Shown here in pieces: positions 24,301 through 39,300 of a stretch of DNA of 64,000 nt; positions within the stretch are counted from its first letter, which is position 1; every line of letters starts with the position of its first letter. Source of the stretch: Warburgia ugandensis (taxonomy: Eukaryota; Streptophyta; Magnoliopsida; Canellales; Canellaceae); contig CP141139.1 in NCBI GenBank assembly GCA_035236585.1, positions 40,061,217-40,125,216 of the forward strand, given 5' to 3'. A program made the translations under genes and the position numbers. The notes beneath the pieces were generated by a model. That model made no database searches and was not told where the DNA came from. It was given only the letters and a program-made list of their open reading frames with translations.

Positions 24301-27300
24301 ATTTGGTTATGAATTTAAAACAATTTCCTTTTGATGGAAAAATACAAATGATGCACGTAAAGGTACAATGTACATTTACGGATCTTCCCTTTTGTTTGAT
24401 GACTGAAAAGGAAAGCATAAATTGCCAAATATTTTACTAGATCAGTACGTACCACATTTAGGTTATGACGACTACATCTCAAAAGGATGCATATGTCATT
24501 GATTACCCGATCTACAACTGCTTGATCTGTATCCAATATAAGAAAAGAAACCTACGAAAATTACAGATACGTCTATGTAGGATCTTCCAAATCGCAAAAG
24601 TTGAAATGATATATCCTGGATTCTACAAAATGCAGTATCAATGAATAAAGAACCTCAAGCTGAATTGACGTGGAAGTTCAATAATTGTAACAGCTGTAGT
24701 GACCAGTTTAGAGGTATTTATCGCTATTTGTTATACGGAATTACTATTAGCTTAAGAGGAATGCTAAACCAAAGCGCTTATAAGCGCTCAAACTTATTAC
24801 ATGAATGGACCCAACTTTGTATGATCTGAATCATTGCTCAAATTGTTTCTACTTTAGATATATTGTCAAGAAGAAATGAGATATATTGACAACTTATGAA
24901 ATTGTGTTTTTGGTCATTGTATATAGACGGTTGCTGAGAAAGTTTCCAACCATCTATCAGAACAATAACCTTTTAGATGTCAAAGTGATCAATCAGCGTG
25001 GTTTTTGGACTAGGAGACATCCAAACCCAAAGAAATAAGATGAACTAATAGATAATCTAAAGGTGGACATTTCATTCAAAATCTTAAAGCGCTTTGGTTT
25101 AGAATTCCTCTTAGTTTAATTGTTTGATGAGAAAATAAGAAAGTAGTCTAGGTAAGGGATACAGCTCTCACGATGTAGACAATAGAGTCAAGATCTTTTT
25201 TCTTTTTCTTTTTTTTTCCGATACATGATAATAGTGTCAAGATTAGTGTTTCCATGAATGTAGTTCAGTAATATGTCCATTATAGTTGAGAAGATCAATT
25301 AGCGTGCAACATATTTCCTTAATATGTTCAGTAAAAGATGAGATCAGCAATCATCAAGTTCTCCAAGATGGACAAAATTGAAGCCAAAGTTGATGCCATA
25401 CAGTGTGCCATTAACATGCTTCCTGTAATCATGCACTGCAAATCCCAAGTCTGCTTCTGATCCCACACCTTTGTATACTAAGGAAGATAACTGGCAAATT
25501 CCTAATTTATGACACTACTATATTTCATCAGCTGTTAGATGTCACTGTTATCATTCAAGCAAGAGAGGTGACAAGTAACAAGACATTGACTGCATACAGA
25601 ACAAAAACAGGACTCCATTATTCTCAAAAAGCAATGAAACTACAAGTATGATAACAAACCATCAAATTTGTCTCAGTGCCAATCATTGGCACAACAATTT
25701 GGAGACGGAAGATTAATCAATGATAAGATTACCCGAAAAGACAGAAGGGTGCATGTAATATATGTCTCTCTTTGATAAATGTTTGTTTTCTTGCAACAAC
25801 TGCTGAATAATCAGCAGTACTCTTAATAGGACATCTGAAAGTGCAAAAGAAAACATATATAAAAAAACAAGGTAAGACTTGAAGTTTCCATCAGTATAAC
25901 ACAGTATCAGCTGTGCTTTCAATGCCGATCTTAAAAGAAATTCCATGAATTTGTTAAAAGCAAGCAAATATCCTGTTTCCGACTCTTGCAAAAGCAACCT
26001 AAAATACCATGACAAGAAAGTTGAGAAACTCACCCAATCTATGTGCATGTCCTTCCCTTTCAAGACATACAATATTCTTACCTATGAGCGAATCGGAGTT
26101 GCAGCAGCTGCATCCAGCAATACATTACAGAAATATATCAAATAAGAAACATATTACTTTAAGATCAGAAGAAAGAGGCAAAGATAAGTAACATTTTCTG
26201 TCCATACTCCACAGTAATATCTTCAAAAACATTCACGAGCTAAAATTCACTAAAGCAATAGCCTCCAGAAAACACAACATTCTGGGAGTTTCAATTGATT
26301 GCAATGTTTCTCCTGTATAAGCTCATTCACGTGCCTAAAACCTTGCACCCTCAAGATTCTCGTCCTATCCAGGAAATATTGCACAATAGAACTTGCGTGA
26401 ATTATTTTATTCTCAAAATCTAGATAACTACATTTTTAATCAGCAGATCAAACTTAGACATTGAAAGCCTCAATGTCTTGGCACATGAAGACAAGTTAAC
26501 TGTTCTATATCCTCTCCCTAGAAAAATTTAAAGCACCTATTGGTGGTTTCTTATCTTTATTGGTGCAGTTATTTCAACTATTTCTGGTACGCAATTCACA
26601 CTCCCAAGGGTTTGTGGTGAATGAGTAGAGTAAGAGCAGCAATCTAGAGCTATCAACGGACCATGGCATTGGCAGAATACACCATAAGATACCACCACTC
26701 CAACAAGCCTACGCTTCCTGCCACTTCTCAATAATCTAGGAACACTTAGTGTTATACATTACATATTAGATAGCAGTCCAACAACCACAGAAGTGAGAAT
26801 ACAATGGAGGGTTCCTCCAACAGAAGTTCAGGTGCTAAATTGTCCAGGCAAAGAAATAGTATGGTGCCTACTCCAGAAAGCACTCATGATGTTATGCAAA
26901 AGCTCGTTTCCTTTGCAATCCCATTGAAGAGAACGAGGATGCATTCATATTGTTACATCTATCAAAGAATCTGCATTTTGAATTATAAATTAGCTATCAC
27001 ATAAATCAGAAAATTTTCAACAACTACCCCAAGACTCTGATTTTACTGAACAAGCTTGTCCTTCCAGTCAATCTAATTTCATGGAAACAAAACTTCAAGA
27101 GGAAGGAACATTACTTTATGTTCCAATTTCTGTTGCTTTTTTTGAATGGCAGATACACACACACATGCACACTCTAGGACCCTGGGCACCCAAGTGATAG
27201 ACAAATTCTTGTGTCACTGTGCTAGAAGGCTTTGGTGCCTATTTCTGGTCCTGTTAAGGATGCAAAAGGTTCTAAAGATTTAGAGAGCACCAAAAAGAAA

Positions 27301-30300
27301 ATCGTTGTCTCCCAAGGTATAAAAGGGAATCCAAAGGCCCCACCAAATATGCTAATATATATGGAGAAGCAAAAAATCGGCAACACAAGGAAGCTGAAGC
27401 GACCCTCAAGAAAGCAAGGGAGAAACTTATAGGCTAAATCTCAGGCGAGCCTTCTCTAACAACAGTTTTCTAATGTTAGTGATTACCTGGAACTGTAGAA
27501 GTGTTTGCAGACCCTCATTTTAGTGTGCAGCAAAGGAATTCCAGAGTAAGTTTAAACCAGATGTGTTTTTCTTGTGAAACCAGAATCTCCAACATTTTGA
27601 CAAATTTCTTTGTGAGCAATGGAAGTCATTTATTCTCATAGAACCGTCATTCCTTTAGAGGTAACTTGGAAGTAACGATGATGATGTGGAACAATTTTCT
27701 TACCCCCCTCTATCAGATAAAATCAAACATCTCAAATGATTTATTTTTTTTTTTTTCAAGATTATTAATAACACTTCCAGTGTTGATGATTAGATTCTTT
27801 CTTTAATTTATGGAAGCCTTGACATTTCCAGGATAATAATAATGTAGGAGGATCTTAAATCCCCCAAAGGATCCTCTCCTCTCTCCTGGGTTAATGAGGA
27901 GACTTTAACTCTATGATATATTAGGAAGAGAAGGGGGCCGGTTATCCTATGGACTTGAGTGTTGCTAATGATTTCTTAGATGGAATGGATGAATGTGGGC
28001 TATTGGATTTGGGATTCTCAGGTACCTCCATTATGTAGACTTATTGCAGGAAAGTTAGAGCCTGAATCCACAACGACTTGAGAGGGCTATTGCTGAATAA
28101 ATAAGGGGGAGAAATTTCCAGGGGCAACATTAACACACCATCCTAGAATTGCCTATGATCACTCTCCCGTTCTCCTCAACACTGTTTCTTACCCTAAGGA
28201 AAAGGAATTTGGACTATTCAGGTTTGAGAATATGTGGATCTATTATCATGAGTTTAAGGATATTATTTCCCAAAATTGGTCCTCTAATTCCCTTGGTTCA
28301 AAAACTTTTCAATTATGCAAAAATCTCAAAGAAACTAGCAAAGCCTTGTCCAACTGGAACGAAACCAGTTTTGGAAACATTTATCACAATATCTGAGAAA
28401 ATATGAAAAAGCTCCACTCTCTTTGGAATCTTAGATCCTCTTCTCAATGGAATGAAGAATAAGAGATAATGGAAGAACAAATTTTAAGTTTTTTGCATAA
28501 CCTTAGTTGAACCTATGGACGTAAGGTGAATTCTTGATTTCATTGTTTACAGTCTCTCAATTTAATAGAGGGGAATGAAGCCATGATACTTAATAGAGGG
28601 GAATGGAGGAACAAGATTCATGTGGCCAACCCCCAATTGGGATAAGGTCTTGATGATGATGATTGTTTGCAATCTCTCAATTTATAGAGGAATACAAGGG
28701 TTGACTACAAAGGATAAGATCTACTAAAATCAAATTATACAAGGTAAGTGAGTCAGCTGTTATCTACAGCTGTGATTTGAGGCAGTTAATTACAGATCTA
28801 AGAGGGATTTAAGGAGATAGTTTGGATCTTGGAGGGATTTAATATGATATTATCTCAATAATCCCAAATTAGAAATCCTCTAATATATACCATAAGCTGG
28901 TACTAATATCTAACAATATCTTGGCTTTCCAATTCTCTCCCTCAAGTTGGTGAACAAATATTTATCATTACCAACTTTTGTCTACAATCATCCCATAGTT
29001 CTTGCTGTCTAACCCCTTTGTCAACATATGAGCAAGTTGCTTCTTCATAGGAACATATGGCGTGCAAATCCCCTGACTCTATCTTCTCCTTCATAAAGTG
29101 CCTGTCAATCTCTATGTTTGGTTCAATCATGTTGCGCTGGATTATGCACCATGGATATAGCTGCCTTGTTGTCACAGTATAATTTTATAGGCCCTTCAGT
29201 TGGAATCTTCAAGTCTTTCAATATAATTTATATCCACAGTAACTCACACACCCCCCATGCCATTGCTCTAAATCCCGCTTCTGCCCTAGCGTGAGACACA
29301 ACCTTCTGTTTCTTACTTTTCCATGAGATCAGATTACCTCAAAGGAATGCACAGTAACTATGGTGGACCTGCTATCAATGATGCATCCAACCCAATCTGA
29401 GTCTGTGTAGGCTTCTACTTCCATAGTCTCTTGCTTAGAATATAAAAAACTTTTGTCAGGACATTATTTGAGGTATTTCAATATTCTGTAAACGGCCTCT
29501 ATATGGTCTTTCCCGAGGTTTTGTAAGAATTGGCTCACTAGCCCTACTGCCAAGCCTTGTATATGATAGATATAACATTTTCCCCACTATACTTGGTATC
29601 ATCCTTTAGATACCATCTCCTCGCCTTGATTCAACTCAAGCTTTTTGTTAGTCTCAATTGGAATACTTACTAGTTTTCCCCCTATGAGCCTCGTTTCCTT
29701 CAACAGATCAAGTACATACTTCCTTTGGAAAATGAAGATTCCTTGCTTGGACCGGGCTATCTCAATTCCCAAGAAGTATTTCAAGGCTCCTAGGTCCCTG
29801 ATTTGGAATTTGCGTGCTATCCTTTCCTTTAGAGTGATCATGCCATTTGTATCATCTCCTACAACTACAATATCATCCACATACACAACTAGTATAACAT
29901 ATTTCCTAATTTTGTTGTGTTTGATAAACAAAGTATAATATCCCTAACTTTGGTGATAACCACTATTCAACATGAATCTAGCAAGCCTTCCAAACTATGC
30001 CCTGAGTAACTGATTTAAGCCACAGAGCCTTCTTTAGTTAGCACACTTGTTGTTTTTCTCATTCCTCAAACCATGCAGTACTTCTATATAAACCTCTTTT
30101 TCAAGTTCTCCATGTAGGAAAGCATTCTTCCCATCATATTGATAGAGTTCTCAATCCTTATACAAGGCAAGAGATAGCAAAATTCTAAAGGTGTTAAGTG
30201 TGGCAACTGGTGCAAATTTCTCAAAGTAGTCTATTCCTCGAGTTTGAGTAAATCCCTTTGTGACTAGCCTTGCCTTCTATGTAGTCGTAGGCGCACCTAG

Positions 30301-33300
30301 GTGCAAGGGGTGCGACTTGCCCCTAGAGGGACTAGGTGCGCCTAGTTGTGCGCCTAGAAGTCAAGGAGCAAAATTAAGTAATTTAATTTTTAAAAAAAGA
30401 AAAACATCACAAAAATTACAAAAAAATCCAAAAAAAATACATAGAAATATAAAGATATGAATAAATACTTGTCAAATAGTGAAGTGGAATTCTTAAGTAA
30501 TAAATAAACATATCAAGTGTCAACAACAACAACCTAAAGTTAAACTAAACAATCAGACATAAATAAGTTTAGAAATATACAAATACAGTGAAAGTGATCT
30601 CCTTGCTAGTGCTGCTCCCTCAATCCCTTGTGGCCTCGTCATCATTATCACCACTATCTTCCTGTAAATGTAAATCCAAGCACAATAAACAATAGTTATA
30701 TAAATAAAGTAAAGCAAATGTTAGAGTTAACTACTAACACTTAAGAGTCATCTTCCCGTACCTCTTCCCTATCATGAAGATCAAGATCGTCATCAAAATC
30801 ATCTTCCTGAGAGATGTAGACATCCTCCTTAGTCTCCTCGTCATCCTACTCCTCTTCTCCAACATCCTCATCTGGTTCTTGATGAGCTTGAGACTGAGAA
30901 ATGTGGCTCCCCTTCTGCCCCCTCCCTTGCCTCTGGTATTGCCTACTAGATATCACATTCACTTGATCCTTCAGCGAGCTCAACATCTAACCAAGTGAAG
31001 TCATCACTTGGGTGCACCAGATCTCTAGCATCTTTTTGAACAATCCACTCATCACTTTCGTCGATCACTCATAATAAAATAAGATCTGTACATGTTTGCA
31101 TTTTCAAACGATCGTCATGTCGATGACGAAAGCGTTGATTGTATTGAACATATACTAGATTGTTCAATGTGTTAGCGTGCAGCCCATTCCTATTCTGATT
31201 ATGGATTTGAAAAGAAAAAGTAATTATAAATTTTGAATACAATGAATATATACTAAATTACTAATAACTAATAAGTACTAAATCTTAATATTTAAGTAGC
31301 TTACATTCTCAAAAACACTCTACTTGCGCATGCAAGGATATGCACTGCATATCTGAGAGAGGACCTTAATGACGAACGTTTGAAGATGTAGGGCTTCAGC
31401 CTCAAAGTTAATCCACCACTCACCTACATAAGTTGAAGAAAATTAAAGTTAAAAAAAAATAAAATTATAATATTATAAAATAAAATTTATAAGTTAAAAC
31501 TTAAAATATAGAATAACATAAAACACTTATGATAGGCTAGGGTTTTTCTCTTGCATATTGTCAAGTCATTGCCAAACAAGTCTCTAGCATGTCTGTAAAT
31601 GGATATCTCATCTAAAACCATGTCAGCCTCATCTAGATCATATGGCCTGCTGATGCATGCATTAGACCATTCTTAATATCACTGTTGCACTCAATTTCAA
31701 TATCATGATCATAGTAGAAGGATCGGTAGAGGTAATAACCGGTTGCATGCAAAGGCTGGTGAAGCTGAGAACTCTATTTATTATGTATGATCCCTAGGTA
31801 GTCACAAGTGCGACTAGTCACTATGCGCAAAAAGACGCACCCTTGCGACTCAACTAAGGCCGGGCGCAGTGGATTTAAGGCTATTCCTAGGCGCGCTACT
31901 TGCTGCGCCTTGCGCTTTCTGCACCCCCGACTCCAGGCCGTAACTGATATAAAACCCTTCTTCTTTTTTCCTTTCTTCTTCTTCTTTTTCTTCCTAGACT
32001 TCCTTTCTTCTTCTTGTGACCATCCTCATCTTCCATTGGCGATTGAAGGTTTCTTGAAGTGATGAAAGGTAAGTTATTGATAAGATGGTACATTTTGAGA
32101 AAAGAGTAAGCTAAGGGTTATTTCTAAGAGATGCCTATTTCTCTTTTCAACTAAGCCATTTTGGGAGGGTGTACAAGCACAAGACATTCGATGGACTATA
32201 CCTTTTGCAATAAAAAATCTTTTTATTTCAAATCTGGTATACTCAACCCCTTGATCACTTTGTAAAATTCTAATTTTTGAATTAAAGAGTGTTTCAATCA
32301 TGTTTACAAAGTTACATAGGGGTATTTGAGACCTCGGATTTGTCTTTTAGGAGGTAAAGCCATGTGTGTCTTGTGCACTCGTCAATGAAAGTAACAAAGT
32401 ATTTATGACTTGATCTACTAGATACACGGCATGCCCCCACACAATCAAAATGCACCACAAAGAAAGGAATTGCAGTTTTATTATCACCAGAATGATAGGT
32501 TACATGTTGATGTTTAGCCATTTCACAAGAAACATACGACGTAAGTTTTGAAAAGAAGGATGACCTAATCTCCTATGCCACAACTAGAGCTGCTCCTTTG
32601 GGTCTATAAGAGTACTATGTAGTCCAAGTGGATTTTGAGGCTGCTGTATGTCGGGTTCTAGGAGATAAAGACCACCTAATTCTCTAGCAAAACCACTCCT
32701 CTTTATTGTGATTGGGTCCTGCAAGAAAGAATCATCAATAGAAAAACATACCAGCTTGTTAATTCCCTTAACTAACTTATGAACAGAGATTAGATTAACT
32801 ACTAATTTTGGTATATGAAGTGTGGAAGTGATCTGTAGGCTTAGTTTAATTCCTATAGACCCTTTTCCAACCATTGCTGAGTGACTACCATCAGCCACCT
32901 CTACTTTTTGAAGGCTAGAACACAGTTTATAGGTATGGAATGCCATAGAGTTCCCTGTCATGTGCTGAGAGGCACCTGAGTCTCGTATCTAAGCTTTAGG
33001 ATTGCTAATAGTAGTTAGAGCTGAGAGAGTTTTACCAAAGTTTGATGAATCGGGGTCTAGACTTTCTTCCTTTATGATTTTTCTGATCTCAGCTAGCTAC
33101 TTAGGAGTGAACCTGAAATCACTTCCTTCTGCAGCAACTTGGTAGCCTTTGCTGCCTTTTCTTGTGCTTATAGTTTTGTAAAAACCTAACAAGTGCTAAT
33201 GTCATGGTGAGGCTTCTTGCAGTGTGTGCACCGCAAATCAGCTTTGGATCTTTACCTCTGCCTTTGGCACTTGTCTTTCCATCTGTTTTAGTAGCCATAG

Positions 33301-36300
33301 CAGTTTCAACCTGCGCTTCTCCAGTCATAGCCTTCTTTCTGTTCTCTTCACTTCTAACCATGGAGAAGGCTTCACCAAGAGTAGGAAGGGGCTCTTGCTG
33401 ATAGCCAATAAACACACAGCATCAAATTCTAGTCTAAGTCCCGCAAGAAACTTAAATGTCCTCTCCTTTTTCCATTATCAAAGTAACTTGGGGTGAGATT
33501 TGTGTAGCAACGAGCTCCACACTATGATAGTAGTTCAACTCCAACCATAGTCCTCTGAGAGTGCTATAGTAAGAGTTGACATTTGAGTCACCTTATTTGG
33601 TATCTCTAATGCGGTTCTCGATCTCATACATCTGTCCATCATTGCCTATTTTTTAATAGGCTTCCTTCAATGCCTCACAAATCTCATTTGCATTCTCAAT
33701 GAAAAGATAATTCTTCTTGATGCTAGGTTGCATTATTTGGATCAACCAAGCTATCACCAATGCATTGTCCTCCTCCCATTTGGTGGCGGCAGCACCTTCC
33801 TCTAGTTCTCTTCGACCCATCTAGATATTCAAATTTTCCTCTTCCTCTTGAGTGTGAGTTTCGCTGATTGAGCCCAACTGATGTAGTTGTGAGGGCTGAG
33901 TTTGTCAAAAACCATTGGCAGATTTGTGGATTCACCATTGCTGGCTGCAGTCTGGGTAGGAACTTCTAATGTGGTCTTGTTGTTGGCCACTTGAGGGGTT
34001 GTGTTTGATCTTTGGAAAGTAGTTCTGGTGTGGACAGAAGTAGACATAGGATTGCCAACCTCTAATACCAAGTTGAACTAATGGAAGTAGAGTGAATTCT
34101 TGATTTCATTATTGACACTCTCAATTTATAGAAGAATGCAATGGTTGACTATATAGGATAAGATCTAATAAAATCAAATTATACAATGTGAGTCAGCTGT
34201 TATCTACAGCTATGATTTAAGGCAGTTAATAGTGGATCTTAGAGGAATTTAAGGAGATATGATATTATCTCAATAATTCCAAATTAGAAATCCTCCAAAT
34301 ATGGTAACTGTAGATATCATAAGCTACCTTCCAATTCTTTTTCTCCAACAAGAGACCCATTTTCCGCAAAAGTCAAGAATTCAATCTCATGGTACAGCCA
34401 ATAATTGCAGGTCTAAGAATAATATTCCTTTCTTAAAGATATTAAAGGCTTTAGTTTCTCCCATCAAGAATCTAAGAAATAGATTATTGTGGATCATTTT
34501 AAGAGACTTCTTATGTTTATTAAAAGAAGTCTTAACATGGAGGATAATGCCAAACTTCTCTCTACAATCACTTAGAGGAAGTTTCTAAGCTTCTAAATGT
34601 TGGAAATGTATGCACTGCATAGTCATTATACAACATTTACTGTAATCTCCACCGACTGTTTCAATGATCAACACACTTTATTTAATCATGTTATGCTAAT
34701 AATACATAACAAGATACTAAGAATATAAGTTAGTCATAAGATGACAACATACTCCAAGAGTCGCGTAATTACCTCTGGAACCTTAAACAACAAAGGAGGA
34801 GTTCCATAAAATGGAGATGATCAATTCTTATGTTGTTTAAGGTAGAGACCTTGAACATACATAGGTTGTGCACAAGTTTTACACATAGGACATAACCTCA
34901 CCTATTTAAAACACTAAGTGTTACTAGATATACATAATCACAATTACCCTTAGACTAGAGGAATATATATTCCTAACGAAGTCTAATATTTGACTTTAAT
35001 GCATTTTATGATGAAATCTATTCAAGGTTGTCTCTAAGTGCAATATGACCTTTATACTCATAAAAGATATAGGACGACAAACAAGGGAACCACTCCATTA
35101 TATAAAGTAAGATATTCATTGCAAATCTTGTAAATTCACTTGGTAAAACGCAAGGCCTTGATGATCTTTCATAAAATGCTTACCAAATTGATATTGTATA
35201 TATAGGTATTAAAGATATGATATTTTCAAAAGGTATTTTGAAAGATATTTAAAGTTCATTAAGATGGGGTCAATTGTACTTGATGTACAAGGGTGACATG
35301 CCTAGGATAAGTCAGACCATAGCTTCATATTGGTGTCACAAATGAATATCGTTAAGTGGAAGGTATAATGGTAATTACTTATAAGGGTACCTATGTAATT
35401 AATCTTCTAATGTGGGGCTGTATGTGGTTATTGGTTGATAGATTTGCTTGATGCAACATCATCATCTCTAGCATGGAAAAAATGTCGTTAAGGAATTGAC
35501 AGAGTAAGACTCAAATTAGAAATGTGGTTTCTTGATTGGTAAGCTAGAAGAGATATCATACTTAGAAAGTTCTTAAAAGGTCACACCTAAAAGGTTAATT
35601 GGAGTCAAAATAGGAAAGTAATTTCCTAACTTGAGATTAACTTGGGGAAAACTCTTACTCATAACTTGGGGATGAAATTGGTAACCCATGATATCAACTA
35701 TTGTAGCCCAGGCCAACAGCATGGATATTGTCCGCTTTGAGACAGCTCCACATGGCCCTCCCAGTCCAGGGAGACCGTAGCCCTCTCTCTTCAGGATTTT
35801 GTTCTTCCCAATCCAGCAAAAAGTGTCCTTTCTGTGAAGGGAAATCCATCACTTGTAACCAACCCAGACCACTCCTCCTAGGAAATGCGAGACTAACACA
35901 AGCCACCCGTAGGCTGCCATCTAGTAGCCCATCACCATCTTATCCAAGACAGCCCACTCCAACCACCACAAAGGCACCCTCCCAGTCCAAGGAACAAGGC
36001 CCTCGCATGCAAGTCCAGTCCAGGACCCACCGAGTAGTCATATGTGATCTAGCCAATACCCACCTAGGCCTGGCTCTGATACCAATTGATGTAGCACAGG
36101 CCAACAACAAGGATATTGTTAGCTATGAGGCAGCTCTGCATGGCCCTCCCAATCATGGGAGATCAATATAACCCTCTTTCCTCACGATTTTGTCCTTCCC
36201 AATCTAGGGAAAACGCGTCCTTGCTGTGAAGGGAAATCATCCCTTATAACCAACCCAGACCACTCCTCCCAAGTAATGTGAGACTAAACACAAGCCGCCC

Positions 36301-39300
36301 GCAACTTGCCATCTGGTAACTCATCACCATCCCATCAAGGAACGCTCACTCAGACCGCCCACAAGGCACGCTCCCAATCCAAGGAACATGCGCTCTCGCA
36401 TGCAAGTCCAATCCAGGACCCACTGAGCAATCACATGCGGTCTAGCCCACACCCACTTGGGCCTGGCTCTGTTACCAACTGATATAGCCCAAGCCAATAG
36501 CAAGGCTATTGTCCACTTTGGGGCAGCTCCCCTCCCAATCCAGGGAGACCGGTAGCCCAATTCAAGGAAAATGCGTCTTTGCTATGAAGGGAAATCCATT
36601 CTTATATCCAACCCAAACCATTCCTCCCAAGCAATGTAAGACTATCCCACGTGCCACCTACAGCTTGCCATCTGGTAGCTCGCCACAATCCTATCCAAGA
36701 CCGCCCAAATGGCACCATTGATGGGACCATCCCACTTCTTTTCCCTTATGATTTATGTTATAGTTTAGTTTTTTTTATCTTGGATATTTACCACCGAGGG
36801 TATTGGGTTTATTATTGTGTTGTGACTTAAGTATGAGCAATTTTATCTTTTCTTCTAGATTAGGGTTGGACGTCCCCTACTTAAGATCTTTTTCTATTAT
36901 TTGTAATTTATTTTTTATGAATGATGAATAGAGACTATTTTAGACCTGGTGGATTCCTTGTTTCCTTCTGGTAGGCGTAAAGCTGCGTCTAATACGAGGT
37001 CGAGTAATACGTTTCATCCTTAACTATCATTCAACATTTCTCCACTTTATCTTTTATTAGATAATTTCTGTGCTACATTTGGCAACATGCTTGTATCTTT
37101 AATTATCATCTTGTGCCAAATTTCTAGAAACCCTATATCCGAAGCTTGATCGGGATCATTCATCAATCAGAGGGACAACCCAGATTAAAACTTCGATCTT
37201 ACCTTAATCGATACAAGTTTGGGACGATGTACAAATCCTATGACTCATTGTAGGTTATTTCATGCTTATGATGGCTATTTTGCTGCATGTTAAAAGTGCT
37301 AGTATAAGTTTAATTTATGTTTCCTTATTTAAATTGATTCTAATATTATCTCAACATATATCTTAGGCCATTTTGCATGCTATCCTACATCAAATTTGAT
37401 ATCAAAATGAGGTTGTTTATCGAATTGTCCATTAGAGCCTAAGAGGTTTGCATCAATTGCATCTGGTTCAACAGAATATGATTTGGACCATTGGAGATGG
37501 CATATAAGTGAATGCTAGGGAGCTACCGATGATCGGCATCTTATGATGCAATAAGACTGGCTATGAAATCATGACCGTCATGAACTCCCCAATTCATCAT
37601 GTGCATGGGTGCACAAATGGTGATTTGGAGTGAATTTCTCAAACCAAACAAGACATCATGGTCATGAATCAGAAATCTGACCTAAATTGATCGAGTGGGC
37701 AACTTCACCTACCCGCAATCAAAGCAAATTGATGGTGGGAAGAGATTGCTACTAGTGGTGAAGCCGGAGACATTGCACAGCTAGTTGAAAGGAGTGATGC
37801 TAGAAGCAACAAAGAAGCCAATCATGCAAGTTGTTGATGCTATCAAGGGGAGAAGGTAGCATTAACAATCATAGGTTGTGATTTTACCCTGTATAAGAGG
37901 GCTTCCTCTGTCAATTCCTACGTGGAGAACCAGCGGGTAGTGGAAGGAGAGACAATTGATGATGAAGATGCAAGTGTCGCCTCCCAGGTAGCAAGGGGAT
38001 TACAAAAAGATCACCAGTGGCTAAGCACCAATGGAGCGACGAAGAGGACGAAAATCCAAAATGAGGGGATCCCATTGGACTACAGTGTTCATCACTAAAG
38101 AGAAATTAGATATCCACAACTAGTAGTAAATGATGGGACTCCCGAGAAAGATAAATGAAAGAAGACAAAAAAAGAGGAAAGATGTAAAAAGGTGAGCGAG
38201 AGAGATTGAGATGTAAAGAAGTAAAGGAGAGTTGAGGGAGGCTTTGAGCCTCCTCCTCACTATGTAATCTAATCAAATAGTATATTCCTCCTCTCCCATG
38301 GATGTAGGCACGAATAGGACAATCACACATACTAAAAGAGAAATAAGATAAATGTGGTTCGACCATCATGCCTACATCTAAGGGAGATGAGGAATATACT
38401 AATTGATGAAATTAAATAATGAGGAGAAGGGTCAAAGCCTCACCCAACTCTCCTCTACTTCTCTACATCTGAATCTCTCTCACTCACTTTTTTCCTTCTT
38501 TCCTCTTCTTTATTTTATTTTTCCTTACTTTCCTTTTTGTCTTCTTTCCTTTATCTTTCATGAAAGTCCAACCGTCTACCACAGGCTGTGGATGTTTGGT
38601 TTCTCTACTGCAATGGACACTACAGTCCGGTGCGATTCCCCCCTTGTTCTAGATCTTCATCCTCTTTGTCACTCCATTGATGCTGAGCCACTGCCAATCT
38701 TGTTGTAATCTATGTAGTTAAAGGCGCACCTAGGCGCTAGTTGACGGTTAAGCGCCTGGGAGGGGACCAGGTGAGAGTAAATGAGGTGCGTGCCTGGGTG
38801 CGCTTGGGCGCCCCTTTCAGGCGCGCCTCTGACTCCAGGCGCAGACGACTCAACCAGGTAACTTATAAAACTCGTTTTCTTTTTTCATTTTTCACCTTCC
38901 AACCCTAATTTCAATCTTCCAACCTCCTGAGAAGGTGAAAACGACCATTCCTCTTCGATCTTTCACAGATCTAAGCAGAAAAAGGTATGGATTTATGAAT
39001 TTTACAATGTGTATACAGTTTCTGTAAAAAAACGTAAAACCAAGACTGCTTTTTCAAAATTTTTGTTTTTTGTTAACTATTTTCCATAGATCTTGATGGG
39101 TTTTAGTTCTATATGTATAAGAAAACATTCCATTTGAGTTTTATACTTCTTTGCTCTAGATTTGAGTTTGTTTTTAGGTTTTTTACTGTTTTTCCAAAAA
39201 AATCAGTTACAGAAATTAAAAAAAGTCGTCGCTTTTTTGTATTTCTTCATTGAAACATATTTCTATCCACATATATAGCTTTTCCATGCTTGTGTCTTCG

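Larger units (their letters stand above)
28508..34350 (-). mobile_element. Ty1/Copia retrotransposon with nested insertions (decayed)
   Basis: Minus-strand order: 5' LTR 34350-34074, primer site, gag (from about 34071), zinc-knuckle region absent or unrecognised, gag-pre-integrase and integrase (33000-32074), reverse transcriptase (30270-29599), RNase H (29400-28942), polypurine tract, 3' LTR to 28508. Integrase before RT identifies Copia. Its body was hit by hAT sequence (30277-32062) with loss of the integrase C-terminus and RT N-terminus, and its 3' LTR by an RTE tail. It lies in an L1: the L1 frame breaks at 28507 and resumes at 34351. No target duplication is visible. Confidence 0.9.

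Noticed and set aside
26804-27004. Plus-strand frame starting [12 protein letters not shown] as a possible gene or as SPO11-2 exon
   Set aside because: It is on the opposite strand from SPO11-2, inside intron 2, with no family match and no supporting splice pattern. The true N-terminus is at 45465.
38106-38708. Two mirrored frames of about 90-100 codons
   Set aside because: They are the two arms of the inverted repeat, low-complexity and Ser/Leu-rich, without a domain.
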